This document shows, one piece after another, positions 17,956 to 26,231 of a stretch of DNA of 64,000 nucleotides. The position numbers and the translations under genes are program-made. The notes beneath the pieces were generated by a model. That model was not told where the DNA came from. It was given only the letters and a program-made list of their open reading frames with translations, and did not search any database. The stretch's first letter is position 1. Each line of letters opens with the position of its first letter. The stretch is from contig NZ_JACHLE010000001.1 of assembly GCF_014204415.1 (NCBI RefSeq), forward strand, positions 434,001-498,000, given 5' to 3'. Source of the stretch: Chryseobacterium defluvii (GTDB lineage Bacteria > Bacteroidota > Bacteroidia > Flavobacteriales > Weeksellaceae).

Positions 17956-18738
17956 ATGAATAAATTTTTATTAAAAGCACTGGTTTTAGCCTCAGTAAAT
18001 ATTGCAGTTTTTGCAGATGCACAATTCAGAACCCGAAACAGGATGGACAAGCTGGAAGATTTTGACCAGCAGACATTCAGTTGGGGTTTTTATCTGAATG
18101 GCAACAGGCTGGATTACCGTATTGTGTTACACCCGAGATATGGTATGAACGGGAATCATAATCTTGTTTCTTCCAAAGAAAGTTATAGTTTCGGTGCCGG
18201 GCTTATCGGAAAATGGAGACTTAACGATTATCTGGACCTGAGATTAGAACCGGGTTTACAATTTGCTCAGAGACAGTTGACTTTTAATACCCAGTCCAAT
18301 GACCAGTATGCTGCCGGAACATTGACTAATCCTCCTTTTATTCCTATTCCTTTAGCAGAAAATGACAGAGTAAGAGATATCAAAACAACTTTGGTGGATG
18401 TTCCCGTATTATTGGAACTTCACGGGCAAAGATGGTACAACTCAAGGCCTTATGTGGCAGCCGGTGTGAATTACGTAGTGAACTTACAGTCCAACTCAGG
18501 TTCAGAAGATGATAACCTGCAGCAGACCTTCAGGTCTACCACCCATAATTTTGCATGGTCTGCCGAAATGGGGATCCAGTTTTACTTCAATAAGTTTAAA
18601 CTGACTCCGGGTATCAGAGGGACATTCTTCATGAATAACGAAAAAGTAGCCGATAATGTTGAAACACCTCCTTACTGGTCATCAGCCATATCTACTTTGC
18701 AAACCAGAGCAATCATGTTTGTATTGAAATTTGAATAA
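17956..18738 (+). CDS. porT: PorT-like outer-membrane beta-barrel protein (type IX secretion/gliding)
   Basis: 260 residues with signal peptide ending VFADAQ, then RTRNRMDKLEDFDQQTFSWG, a segment characteristic of PorT/SprT. The rest alternates strands of an eight-stranded OMP beta-barrel: YSFGAGLIGKWRLNDYLDLR, LEPGLQFAQRQLTF, VPVLLELHGQRW, PYVAAGVNYVVNL and the terminal RAIMFVLKFE. PorT is required for the type IX secretion system and gliding in Bacteroidota. From memory, the position next to ubiE is common in Flavobacteriia. It is last in the three-gene unit and is followed by a strong terminator. Confidence 0.85.
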   Translation: MNKFLLKALVLASVNIAVFADAQFRTRNRMDKLEDFDQQTFSWGFYLNGNRLDYRIVLHPRYGMNGNHNLVSSKESYSFGAGLIGKWRLNDYLDLRLEPGLQFAQRQLTFNTQSNDQYAAGTLTNPPFIPIPLAENDRVRDIKTTLVDVPVLLELHGQRWYNSRPYVAAGVNYVVNLQSNSGSEDDNLQQTFRSTTHNFAWSAEMGIQFYFNKFKLTPGIRGTFFMNNEKVADNVETPPYWSSAISTLQTRAIMFVLKFE

Positions 18739-18756
18739 AATATCTGAAATTATCAT

Positions 18757-18787
18757 AAAAAGGAGGTGCTTTGCATCTCCTTTTTTG
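18757..18787 (+). terminator. Terminator after porT
   Basis: AAAAAGGAGGTGC, loop TTT, GCATCTCCTTTTTT with one G-T pair. It contains the first codons of the overlong frame of the next gene, showing that frame starts too early. Confidence 0.85.
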
Positions 18788-18840
18788 TTGGGATGAGCAA
18801 AATATAAGGGATTTTATTTTTATTAATGTTAATAATTTCA

Positions 18841-18848
18841 TATTTTTG
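18841..18848 (+). promoter_or_regulatory. -7 box of the coiled-coil/zapA unit
   Basis: TATTTTTG fits TAnnTTTG and ends 27 nt before the ATG at 18876. No clear -33 TTG. Confidence 0.4.
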
Positions 18849-18875
18849 CTATTAGTTAGAATATATAAACCTGAA

Positions 18876-19178
18876 ATGCTTCAAGACTTAGAAAACAATT
18901 TTTCAGAGCTGGAAAAAAAGATTTCGAATTTGCAAAAGAACTATCGGAATCTTGCTGAAAAATTATCAGAATTAAGTACTGAGCATGAAGACCTGAAGAA
19001 GAAATATGATGAAGAGAGAAGAAAAAATCAGGTATTAGCAGAAGAACAAAAAAATATAAAACTTTATTCAGCAATATCAGGAAACCCTGAACATAACAGG
19101 CTAATGAAAAACCACATCAACAGACTGGTGAAGGAAATAGATTTCTGTATTGCACAGCTTCAAAACAGTGGATTATAA
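18876..19178 (+). CDS. Coiled-coil protein upstream of zapA (ZapB-like)
   Basis: 100 residues from the ATG at 18876; the longer frame from 18771 begins inside the porT terminator. Residues 1-70 are one long heptad-rich coiled coil (MLQDLENNFSELEKKISNLQ and onward), followed by a short helical end NRLVKEIDFCIAQLQNSGL. The stop overlaps the zapA ATG by one base (TAATG), so translation is coupled. Position and shape suggest a ZapB-like or FtsB-like division partner of ZapA, but there is no sequence motif proving it. Confidence 0.75.
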   Translation: MLQDLENNFSELEKKISNLQKNYRNLAEKLSELSTEHEDLKKKYDEERRKNQVLAEEQKNIKLYSAISGNPEHNRLMKNHINRLVKEIDFCIAQLQNSGL

Positions 19179-19465
19179 TGGAGGTAAGAAGAATAACCAT
19201 CAACATTGCAGGAAGGGTATATCCGCTGAACGTACCGGCAGCAGAAGAAGAAACGCTGCGTAAGGTGGGGAAGCAGATCGAAAATATGATTAAAGATTTT
19301 GAACAGAACTTCGATGTAAGAGATAAACAGGATGCTCTGGCTATGTGTGCCCTGAAACTGGGAACCAATGCCGAAGTCGTATCTCTTAATTACGAAAAAA
19401 GTATACATTCTACCAACGAAAGGTTAACGCAGATTAACCGGTCGTTAGATGAAATTGGGAAATAG
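19178..19465 (+). CDS. zapA: Cell division protein ZapA
   Basis: 95 residues, normal for ZapA. The N-terminal beta strand pair (RRITINIAGRVYPLNVP) is followed by EEETLRKVGKQIENMIKDF and a long helix with AMCALKLGTNAE, the usual ZapA layout. It binds FtsZ filaments and bundles them at the division ring. Coupled to the coiled-coil gene before it; its TAG stop is also the first part of a promoter-like box (TAGATTTT) for the RNA that follows. Confidence 0.85.
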   Translation: MEVRRITINIAGRVYPLNVPAAEEETLRKVGKQIENMIKDFEQNFDVRDKQDALAMCALKLGTNAEVVSLNYEKSIHSTNERLTQINRSLDEIGK

Positions 19466-19470
19466 ATTTT
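19455..19470 (+). promoter_or_regulatory. Possible promoter of the 6S-like RNA, overlapping the zapA stop
   Basis: TTG at 19455-19457 and TAGATTTT at 19463-19470 (one mismatch to TAnnTTTG), just upstream of the structured RNA. The -33 to -7 spacing is shorter than usual, so this is tentative. Confidence 0.3.
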
Positions 19471-19479
19471 TTCCCATAC

Positions 19480-19652
19480 AAACTGCCTACAATAATTCTA
19501 ACACATTAAAGGTAAACTCAACGCTAAACAATTACCGAACAAATGTCCATTGAATGGCGTGCCGGTATCCGGATTACAGACAATGGAAATCAGTTCAAAT
19601 CGTGTTGATTAGGAGTTTACTCTCAATCTTTGAATTGTTGTGGGCTTTTTTA
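19480..19652 (+). ncRNA. ssrS: 6S RNA, Flavobacteria type
   Basis: About 170 nt between zapA and rny fold as one long rod. The ends pair: GCCTACAATAATTC (19485-19498) with GAATTGTTGTGGGC (19632-19645), followed by TTTTTTATTT as terminator. A central open region (near TAACACATTAAAG and TCAATCTT) is flanked by GTAAACTC/GAGTTTAC, CAACGC/GTGTTG and, further in, CCATTG/CAATGG, ending in a small CCGG hairpin. This closing stem, bubble and long arm is the 6S layout that mimics an open promoter and binds sigma-A RNA polymerase. Location after zapA matches ssrS in many other bacteria. Identification rests on structure and context, not a covariance search. Confidence 0.8.
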
Positions 19653-19659
19653 TTTGAGG

Positions 19660-19700
19660 TATGAGAAGAACTGGAAGTCAGAAGTCTGGAAGTCTCAAAT
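19660..19700 (+). repeat. Short degenerate direct repeat CTGGAAGTC
   Basis: Between the 6S-like RNA and rny, CTGGAAGTCAGAAGT is followed directly by CTGGAAGTCTCAAAT. Its reverse complement (ACTTCTGACTTCC) resembles the TCTGATTTCTGGATTCTGA stretch at 48187-48224, suggesting a worn dispersed repeat. The rest of 19653-19811 shows nothing else. Confidence 0.35.
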
Positions 19701-19811
19701 AAAAAGAATAAGCTGGAAAATGAGAATGAAGATCGGAGGTTTATATTAAAAAACTTCCATCATGCATCTTCAGATTTCCGGAAGAAATGAATATTAAAAC
19801 TCGATATATAT

Positions 19812-21383
19812 ATGATGACAACCGCAATTATTGTCGGCGTAATTTGCTTAGTAATCGGTGCTGTTTTAGGAATGGTATTCTCTAAAAGTTCACTGAACTC
19901 AAAAGCTAAATTTATTGTAGATGATGCTAAGAAAAATGCCGAAAACCTTATAGAAAAAGCAAATGTACAGGCCGAATCCATAAAAAAGGAGAAAAATCTT
20001 CAGGCTAAAGAAAAATTCCTGGAGCTGAAATCTCAGCACGATGCAGACATCCAGTCACGTGAGAAGAAAATGCAGGAGGTTGAAAAAAGGATAAAGGATA
20101 AAGAGCACAAGCTTAACGAAGAACTCAGCAAGACCGGAAAACTTGAGAAAGATCTGGACAAGCAGATTGCAGATTACGCTAAGAAAAATGAAATTTTAGA
20201 TAAAAAACAACAGGAATTAGACTCCGTTACCACGAAAAAAGTTGAAATCCTTGAAAAAATATCTAATTATTCAGCAGAAGAAGCAAAAGCAGAATTGGTA
20301 GAATCCATGAAAGCGGAAGCTAAGACCAGAGCTCAGGCCCACGTTCAGGGAATCATGGAAGAAGCTCAGCTGAATGCTAAAAGTGAGGCAAGAAAGATCG
20401 TAATTCAGACTATTCAAAGGATAGGAACCGAACAGGCTATTGAAAATTCGGTATCAGTATTCAATATCGAATCTGACGAAGTAAAAGGAAGGATCATCGG
20501 TAGAGAAGGTAGAAATATCCGTGCCTTGGAAGCCGTTACAGGAGTTGAGATCATTGTAGATGATACCCCGGAAGCCATTCTTCTTTCATGCTTTGACCCG
20601 GTGAGAAGGGAAATCGCAAGATTGTCACTTCACAGATTGGTTACGGATGGAAGGATTCACCCGGCAAGGATCGAAGAAGTGGTAGAAAAAACAAGAAAAC
20701 AGATTGAAGAAGAGATCATTGAAGTGGGGAAAAGAACAATTATTGATCTTGGAATCCACGGATTGCATCCTGAATTGATCAAAATAGTAGGAAGAATGAA
20801 ATACCGTTCCTCTTACGGGCAAAACCTGTTGCAGCACTCCAGGGAAGTAGCCAATATTGCTGCTACGATGGCTGCAGAATTAGGACTGAATGTAAAATTA
20901 GCCAAAAGAGCAGGCCTTTTACACGATATCGGGAAAGTTCCCGAGCAGGAATCCGAGCTTCCGCACGCTTTACTGGGAATGCAGTGGGCAGAAAAGTATG
21001 GTGAAAATCCGGAGGTTGTGAATGCTATCGGAGCCCACCATGATGAGATCGAAATGAAATCATTACTATCCCCGATCATTCAGGTAGCGGATGCTATCTC
21101 AGGAGCAAGGCCGGGAGCAAGACGCCAGGTATTGGAATCCTATATCCAAAGACTGAAAGATCTGGAATCTGCCGCATTAAGCTTTGACGGAGTATCCAGC
21201 GCATATGCCATCCAGGCAGGTAGAGAACTGAGAGTAATGGTAGAGAGCGGAAAAGTAAACGATGAAGTGGCTTCCCAGCTGTCTTATGACATTTCTGAAA
21301 AGATACAGAATGAGCTTACGTATCCTGGTCAGGTAAAAGTTACGGTGATCAGAGAAACAAGAGCCGTAAATATTGCAAGATAA
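19812..21383 (+). CDS. rny: Ribonuclease Y
   Basis: 523 residues, normal for RNase Y. An N-terminal membrane helix ([21 protein letters not shown]) anchors it; residues 30-200 are a charged coiled coil; the KH domain is at about 215-280 ([18 protein letters not shown]); the HD phosphohydrolase domain contains [20 protein letters not shown], then [13 protein letters not shown] with the HD metal pair, and [10 protein letters not shown]. It is the endonuclease that starts mRNA decay, acting at the inner membrane. It follows the 6S-like RNA by about 160 nt; no clear promoter is visible. Confidence 0.95.
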   Translation: MMTTAIIVGVICLVIGAVLGMVFSKSSLNSKAKFIVDDAKKNAENLIEKANVQAESIKKEKNLQAKEKFLELKSQHDADIQSREKKMQEVEKRIKDKEHKLNEELSKTGKLEKDLDKQIADYAKKNEILDKKQQELDSVTTKKVEILEKISNYSAEEAKAELVESMKAEAKTRAQAHVQGIMEEAQLNAKSEARKIVIQTIQRIGTEQAIENSVSVFNIESDEVKGRIIGREGRNIRALEAVTGVEIIVDDTPEAILLSCFDPVRREIARLSLHRLVTDGRIHPARIEEVVEKTRKQIEEEIIEVGKRTIIDLGIHGLHPELIKIVGRMKYRSSYGQNLLQHSREVANIAATMAAELGLNVKLAKRAGLLHDIGKVPEQESELPHALLGMQWAEKYGENPEVVNAIGAHHDEIEMKSLLSPIIQVADAISGARPGARRQVLESYIQRLKDLESAALSFDGVSSAYAIQAGRELRVMVESGKVNDEVASQLSYDISEKIQNELTYPGQVKVTVIRETRAVNIAR

Positions 21384-21409
21384 TAGTACTCCCAATCGGG
21401 ATATTTTAT

Positions 21410-21441
21410 AAAAACCTTTCAGGAAATTGAAAGGTTTTTTT
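21410..21441 (+). terminator. Terminator after rny
   Basis: AAAACCTTTC, loop AGGAAATT, GAAAGGTTTT plus T-run. Confidence 0.85.
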
Positions 21442-21467
21442 ATTTTTATCAAAATTTAAAGAGACCC

Positions 21468-22709
21468 ATGCAAGAACTTTCCCTGTCTTCCAAGCTGAAA
21501 CATATTTTTTCCATTCCCGTTATTATTTCCGCGTTAGGATATTTTGTTGATATATATGACCTGCTTTTATTCGGGATCGTCAGAATACCCAGTTTAAAAG
21601 ACCTGGGCCTGAATCCGGATGTTGACGGGACCTTTATTCTGAACTGCCAGATGGTAGGGCTTTTAATCGGGGGAATCCTTTGGGGCGTTTTTGGAGATAA
21701 AAAAGGAAGGCTTTCCGTTTTGTTCGGGTCTATATTGGTCTATTCATTAGCGAATATTGCCTGCGGATTTTTGCCGTATTTCCCCAAAGAGAATCTTGTT
21801 TATCAGTATGCTTTGTTAAGATTTATTGCCGGGATCGGGCTGGCAGGAGAGTTGGGAGCGGGGATCACTCTGGTTTCCGAAAGCCTGCCCAAAAACCTGA
21901 GAGCGATCGGCACTTCCGTAGTGGCAGGCTTTGGGCTGATGGGGGCAGTTGTTGCCCAGCTGACGGTAGAGTTGTCAGGCGGATGGAATATATCTTATAT
22001 CATAGGAGGAGGGCTGGGAATCCTTCTTTTATTCCTGAGAATCAGTGTTTCTGAATCGGGAATTTATAAAAAGATCGAACATAAAACGGTCTCTAAAGGG
22101 AATTTCCTTTCTTTCTTTACCAATAAAGATCGTTTTGTGCGGTATTTGAAATGTATTGCTGTCGGATTGCCAACATGGTATTGTATAGGCATTCTGGCGG
22201 TTCTCGCCAATCAGTTTGCGCCTGAAATGGGTATTCATGATCTCAATCCCGGAAAAGCAATTATGTGGGCTTATGTAGGTATTTCCATAGGCGATCTGAT
22301 GAGCGGATTTATTTCACATGCTTTAAAGTCCCGGAAGATGGCTATTTTCTATATGCTAGCCTTTACTTTGGTAGGAGTTGCCATTATGCTTTTCGGAAAT
22401 ACGAATACCGAAACGAAATACTATGTTTTCTGTGTATGGCTGGGATTGGGAACAGGGTATTGGGCCATGTTCGTGACGCTGGCTGCAGAACAGTTCGGAA
22501 CGAACATAAGGAATACGGCTACTACTACGGTTCCTAATATGGTAAGAGGGCTGGTTCCGGTAATGATCCTTGCATTTGACCTTTTTAAAAACAATTTCTC
22601 AGTGATCATAAGTGCTGCCCTTGTCGGGATTATTGTTTTTGGGCTGGCATTTTATTCGGCACTTACCATTTCCGAGACCCACAATAAGGATCTGGAATTT
22701 GTAGAGTAA
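21468..22709 (+). CDS. MFS transporter, sugar-porter-like
   Basis: 413 residues with 12 membrane segments. The loop 2-3 MFS signature is WGVFGDKKGRLSVLFGS (G-x-x-x-D-x-x-G-R). Helix 4-5 carries RFIAGIGLAGELGAGITLVSE-type residues, as in organic-acid and aromatic-acid or sugar symporters, and a partial repeat of the signature lies in the second half (SGFISHALKSRKMA). The family fits metabolite:H+ symporters (SP/MHS group). Substrate cannot be named. It is isolated: the rny terminator precedes it and small peptide genes follow. Confidence 0.8.
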   Translation: MQELSLSSKLKHIFSIPVIISALGYFVDIYDLLLFGIVRIPSLKDLGLNPDVDGTFILNCQMVGLLIGGILWGVFGDKKGRLSVLFGSILVYSLANIACGFLPYFPKENLVYQYALLRFIAGIGLAGELGAGITLVSESLPKNLRAIGTSVVAGFGLMGAVVAQLTVELSGGWNISYIIGGGLGILLLFLRISVSESGIYKKIEHKTVSKGNFLSFFTNKDRFVRYLKCIAVGLPTWYCIGILAVLANQFAPEMGIHDLNPGKAIMWAYVGISIGDLMSGFISHALKSRKMAIFYMLAFTLVGVAIMLFGNTNTETKYYVFCVWLGLGTGYWAMFVTLAAEQFGTNIRNTATTTVPNMVRGLVPVMILAFDLFKNNFSVIISAALVGIIVFGLAFYSALTISETHNKDLEFVE

Positions 22710-22852
22710 GGGTTTCAAAGATTTTAAGGTGATGGGTTATTAATTAGAGAAATGATGTTGTTGGTAGATTTTATTTTTCCTGGATAAGAATAAGCAGGAA
22801 ATTTAAACATTGAAATTACCTAAACCATCTACAATCTTAAAATCAAATTAAT

Positions 22853-23047
22853 ATGTTAAAAGAAACTTTAAAAAATGCTAGAAAGCTGAGAAAAAGTGAC
22901 CTTAAAGCAATCACGGGCGGAAATATGGAAACATTTGATCTGTCATTATGCGGATGTGACTGCAGGGGAGTAGTAACGGGGCCTAAAGAATGCTCGGATC
23001 ATATGGCCTGCTTACAGGTTTATACCTGCGGAACGACTGAATCATAA
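22853..23047 (+). CDS. GG-leader peptide with six-cysteine core (copy 1)
   Basis: 64 residues. Residues 1-23 are a bacteriocin/ComC-type leader, NARKLRKSDLKAITGG, with the double-Gly processing site after residue 23. The core of 41 residues has Cys at 33, 35, 37, 47, 53 and 59, in DLSLCGCDC, VTGPKEC, AC and QVYTC. Peptides of this leader type are normally cut and exported by a C39-peptidase ABC transporter; none is in this window. No modifying enzyme is adjacent. The second copy lies 178 nt downstream. It has its own terminator and no clear promoter box. Confidence 0.8.
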   Translation: MLKETLKNARKLRKSDLKAITGGNMETFDLSLCGCDCRGVVTGPKECSDHMACLQVYTCGTTES

Positions 23048-23070
23048 ATAGAACTTCTTTATTAAATAGT

Positions 23071-23102
23071 AAAAATCTTCTGGTCTTTCAGGAGATTTTT
23101 TA
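23071..23102 (+). terminator. Terminator after peptide copy 1
   Basis: AAAAATCTTCTG, loop GTCTTT, CAGGAGATTTTT; one G-T pair. Confidence 0.85.
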
Positions 23103-23175
23103 TTGTTATGACAGGGATAAAATAAATTTAATGTTTTTTTTGCATAAACTATGCCTCAAATACTATATAATTTAT

Positions 23176-23183
23176 TAACTTTG
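23176..23183 (+). promoter_or_regulatory. -7 box of peptide copy 2
   Basis: TAACTTTG fits TAnnTTTG, 42 nt before the ATG at 23226. It shows copy 2 can be transcribed separately from copy 1. Confidence 0.5.
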
Positions 23184-23225
23184 AAATGAACTAAATTATA
23201 TGTTTAATCACCAAAATCAAGTCAC

Positions 23226-23417
23226 ATGTCAAACAACATTCTAAAAAACGCTAAAAAATTAAAAAAGCAGGATCTTAAAAGCATCACAGGAGGAATAAGC
23301 GGAAAACACGATTTATCCCTTTGCGGATGCAGCTGTTCAGGTTCTGTGACCGGACCTTGGTATTGTGTGCAGTATATTGGCTGCCCGCAGGTATATACCT
23401 GCAATTCTGAGATCTGA
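23226..23417 (+). CDS. GG-leader peptide with six-cysteine core (copy 2)
   Basis: 63 residues aligning to copy 1 without a gap. Leader NAKKLKKQDLKSITGG ends at residue 23; Cys residues are again at 33, 35, 37, 47, 53 and 59 (DLSLCGCSC, VTGPWYC, GC, QVYTC). The shared residues are the DLSLCGC.C, VTGP and QVYTC blocks, while the stretch before DLSL and the charged residues between Cys 37 and 53 differ strongly. This is the pattern of duplicated precursors that keep a disulphide or modification scaffold and change the surface. Own promoter and terminator. Confidence 0.8.
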   Translation: MSNNILKNAKKLKKQDLKSITGGISGKHDLSLCGCSCSGSVTGPWYCVQYIGCPQVYTCNSEI

Positions 23418-23463
23418 GAAATTATTTCAGCTTGAAATAAACATTTCCACATTTAAATACGAA

Positions 23464-23491
23464 AGCCTTTCGGATATCCGGAAGGTTTTTG
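23464..23491 (+). terminator. Terminator after peptide copy 2
   Basis: CCTTTCGG, loop ATAT, CCGGAAGG, then TTTTT. Confidence 0.8.
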
Positions 23492-23532
23492 TTATGAATG
23501 AAAGATAGTAATCAGCCAGTATAATAGGAAGG

Positions 23533-24375
23533 TTAATTCTTCTCGTAATGGATAGCTTTATCTAATTCAACAGGATTATTGTATTTTCGTATGATACCCT
23601 GCATATTCCTGGTCTGGGTGTTCAGCTCATCAATAGTGTGTATCTCTTTTCCGCCAATATTGATTTTGATATTGGTATTTGCTTTATTGAAATTATTTCT
23701 TTCCACGGCAAAAGGGTCATTGTAAAACTCCAAGAACAGTTTTTTCTTCTGTTTTTCTATTACGGGAATGGCTTTGGTTCCAAAGTTTGATTCAAGAAAA
23801 TCATGAGTAGGATAGGAGCCGGATAATTTCTGGCTTTTGCTCAGGTTGTAAATAAAATTATTTTTAGTATCATATATTTCAAAGATCAAACCAGGCAACC
23901 CCCTGAACTTGAACGGTCCTTCATTAAAAGGAATGTCTTTGCTGAACCATGCCGTCCAGTTTCTTCCCCCAAATGTAGTGGTTGCCTTCTGCAGTATATA
24001 GCCCTGAACGTTTTTTGTTTCATCAGATATCTTCCATTTCATTTCGTCATGGGTGTTGAATGTATAATACCCAAATTTTATATTGATAAAATTTTCATGA
24101 TCAAAACTGTTGATTTTTCTCTTAACGATCTGCCCGGTCATATCAACATGCCTGTTATCTGTATTTCCCGATCTTTTATTCAATGAATCAGCAATTAAAA
24201 GATTACGTCCGTAAAATTTTACCTCTTTTGGATCGATATCCAGGATCATACTGAATTTCTGATAATCGCTTTCAGTGGAATCCATTTTTAGTTGCAGTTC
24301 ATAAATAAATCTATGGGTTTGTGAGCTTGCCAAAGTCATCAACAGTAAAAAAAGCACAATGAGAATATTTTTCAT
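23533..24375 (-). CDS. GLPGLI family exported protein
   Basis: 280 residues from the ATG at 24375; the longer frame would run into the preceding gene. A signal peptide (MKNILIVLFLLLMTLASSQ) and the family hallmark FRGLPGLIFEIYD at about residues 165-178 place it in the GLPGLI (TIGR01200) family, which is found in Bacteroidota, often in many copies, with unknown function. The ends of strands WTAWFSKDIPFNEGPFKF and the Lys-rich C-terminus are typical. It probably resides in the periplasm or at the cell surface. Last gene of a minus-strand unit with the sugar isomerase-like and thioesterase genes. Confidence 0.88.
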   Translation of the reverse strand: MKNILIVLFLLLMTLASSQTHRFIYELQLKMDSTESDYQKFSMILDIDPKEVKFYGRNLLIADSLNKRSGNTDNRHVDMTGQIVKRKINSFDHENFINIKFGYYTFNTHDEMKWKISDETKNVQGYILQKATTTFGGRNWTAWFSKDIPFNEGPFKFRGLPGLIFEIYDTKNNFIYNLSKSQKLSGSYPTHDFLESNFGTKAIPVIEKQKKKLFLEFYNDPFAVERNNFNKANTNIKINIGGKEIHTIDELNTQTRNMQGIIRKYNNPVELDKAIHYEKN

Positions 24376-24403
24376 AATATGTTTTAATGTTATATAAAAT
24401 TCA

Positions 24404-25279
24404 TTAAAAAAAGAAATCATGGGTAAGAATATAATCCCGGCTTATTCTGATGCTCTCAAAGATATCCTTATCACCGGAATCCTGCTCAACAAACCAATGC
24501 ATTAAGCCTGCTTTTTCCCGGGCTTCAAAAATCTTTTTAAAATCAATAATCCCGTTTCCTATTTCCGTGAAGCCCTTTGTTCCTTTCTCCATATCCTTTA
24601 CATGCCACAAAGGAAATCTGCCCGGATGTTTTTCAAAATAATCCAAAGGATCTGATCCTGCTTTTGATATCCAGTACAGATCCAGTTCCATTTTCACCAG
24701 ATCCGGGGATGTGTTTTTTAAAAGGAAATCATAGACGTTTCCTTGTTCATTAAACTTTTCAAATTCAAAATCATGATTATGATAGGCAAACTGAATTCCT
24801 GCTTTTCCTGTAATTTCCCCTGACTTTTCCAGTAACTCAGAAAGTTTTTTATAATGTTCTGGAGACCTTTCTTCCGGGGAGAGATAAGAACAAACCATGT
24901 AATCAGCTCCGATAAAGCCCAGATCTTCTACAGATCTTTCCCAGTTATTGGATAACGTTCCTTTGCCGTTATCAGTAATCCCGGTGGTATGATGGGAGCT
25001 GATAACCTTTAGACCCGTATTTTTTAAAATGGATAGAAATTCAGTTTTATTTTTCCCAAAGAAAGTACCATTATATCCATAGATCTCCAGCTCTTTAAAA
25101 CCCAGGTCTTCAAGCTTTTCCAGAGCTATTTCCAAGTTAGCGGATAGGGCATCACGGATCGTGTAGAGCTGTATGGCTAAAGGCTTTTTCCCTCCATTGA
25201 ACTTCACACCGAAGATTTCACAGGAACATAGTCCCAAGAAACCTAATGATGAGATTTTAATGAATTCTTTCCTTAGCAT
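24404..25279 (-). CDS. Sugar phosphate isomerase/epimerase-like TIM barrel, exported
   Basis: 291 residues. The N-terminus (FIKISSLGFLGLCSC) looks like a lipoprotein signal with a Cys near residue 18-20. The rest is the xylose isomerase-like TIM barrel: LAIQLYTIRDAL, GFKELEIYGYNG, VISSHHTT, FAYHNHDFEF, KMELDLYWISKAG, PLWHVKDM and HWFVEQDSG, with the metal-ligand His, Glu and Asp residues at strand ends. This family in Bacteroidota often acts on 3-keto sugars or inositol; the substrate is not inferable here. It follows the thioesterase by 11 nt. Confidence 0.85.
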   Translation of the reverse strand: MLRKEFIKISSLGFLGLCSCEIFGVKFNGGKKPLAIQLYTIRDALSANLEIALEKLEDLGFKELEIYGYNGTFFGKNKTEFLSILKNTGLKVISSHHTTGITDNGKGTLSNNWERSVEDLGFIGADYMVCSYLSPEERSPEHYKKLSELLEKSGEITGKAGIQFAYHNHDFEFEKFNEQGNVYDFLLKNTSPDLVKMELDLYWISKAGSDPLDYFEKHPGRFPLWHVKDMEKGTKGFTEIGNGIIDFKKIFEAREKAGLMHWFVEQDSGDKDIFESIRISRDYILTHDFFF

Positions 25280-25290
25280 TTTATCATAAA

Positions 25291-25758
25291 CTATAAAAAT
25301 GGTTTCATTTCATCCTCGATCTGTGTTCTCAGCTCCATCAGGCGTTTTGCATACATTTCAAGCTGTTTTTCCTCTTCAGTTTCCGGGATCCATTTCGGGA
25401 CAGGAAGTTTTTTTCCGTTCTCATCCACCGCCACAAAAACAATGATGCAATGTGTTTTTTTATCAAAACGGGGTTGCTTTAGGTTTCTTGAAGATACATT
25501 GATGGCAATATGCATGCTTGAACTTCCGGTATAGATCACCTGGGCTTCCACCTGTACCACTTCTCCGATCTTGATAGGTTCATAAAAACGGATCCCGCCG
25601 ACATAGACCGTTACAGAATAATTTCCGCTCCAGGTAGTGGCGCAGGCATAGCCGGCCTGGTCTATCCATTTCATCACACTGCCTCCATGAACATTTCCGC
25701 CGTAATTAACATCCGAAGGTTCTGAAATAAACTGAAAAGTGATAGGTTTGTTCTCCAT
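25291..25758 (-). CDS. Acyl-CoA thioesterase (hotdog fold)
   Basis: 155 residues from the ATG at 25758 (MENKPITFQFI); an ATG at 25797 is possible but adds unconserved residues. It has the acyl-CoA thioesterase pattern: NYGGNVHGGSVMKWIDQAG with the catalytic Asp, then VYVGGIRFYEPIKIGEVVQV and HCIIVFVAVDENGKKLPVP. This is the YciA/BFIT-like hotdog type that hydrolyses acyl-CoA. The C-terminal 30 residues are a charged helix. First gene of a minus-strand unit. Confidence 0.88.
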   Translation of the reverse strand: MENKPITFQFISEPSDVNYGGNVHGGSVMKWIDQAGYACATTWSGNYSVTVYVGGIRFYEPIKIGEVVQVEAQVIYTGSSSMHIAINVSSRNLKQPRFDKKTHCIIVFVAVDENGKKLPVPKWIPETEEEKQLEMYAKRLMELRTQIEDEMKPFL

Positions 25759-25814
25759 TCGTGTAAAATTTGAATAAAGATATTTAATAATTTTCAAAAT
25801 ATTAGATTAAATCC

Positions 25815-25822
25815 TACTTTTG
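25815..25822 (+). promoter_or_regulatory. -7 box of the ArsC-like/DUF5763-like pair
   Basis: TACTTTTG fits TAnnTTTG, about 50 nt before the ATG at 25875. Confidence 0.4.
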
Positions 25823-25874
25823 GGGCTTAAAACTTAAAGAATTAATAGTATTCAAAAATAAACAGGAGTAGTAC

Positions 25875-26231
25875 ATGAAAAAAGTATTTTACCTTAATAC
25901 CTGCGATACCTGCAGAAAAATATTGTCACAGTTTGACCTTACGGATTGGGAGCACCGTGAAATAAAAACCGAACCCGTTACAAAAGAAGAGCTGGCGGAA
26001 ATGCATAAAAGGACAAAGTCTTACGAAGCGCTTTTCAGCAAAAAATCTACCCAGATCAAAGCAAGAGGAATCGATGTGAAATCTTTGGAAGAAAAAGACT
26101 TCAAAAAGCTGTTGCTCGATCATTATACCTTTTTAAAACGTCCGGTCTTCATTACAGATCAAGAGATCTTTGTAGGAAATGACAAGAAAAATGTTGAAAA
26201 ATTAAAAGAGTTTTTTGGAGTAACTGAATGA
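25875..26231 (+). CDS. ArsC/Spx family thioredoxin-fold protein
   Basis: 118 residues, the usual size. FYLNTCDTCRKILSQF holds a CxxC at the first strand-helix turn; the family's later elements, SYEALFSKKSTQIKARG and KRPVFITDQEIFVG (the Pro-containing loop), follow. Members are arsenate reductase-like or Spx/MgsR-like. The CxxC argues for redox chemistry, while the Arg usual in true arsenate reductases is not obvious. It overlaps the next gene by ATGA, so the two are translationally coupled. Confidence 0.85.
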   Translation: MKKVFYLNTCDTCRKILSQFDLTDWEHREIKTEPVTKEELAEMHKRTKSYEALFSKKSTQIKARGIDVKSLEEKDFKKLLLDHYTFLKRPVFITDQEIFVGNDKKNVEKLKEFFGVTE

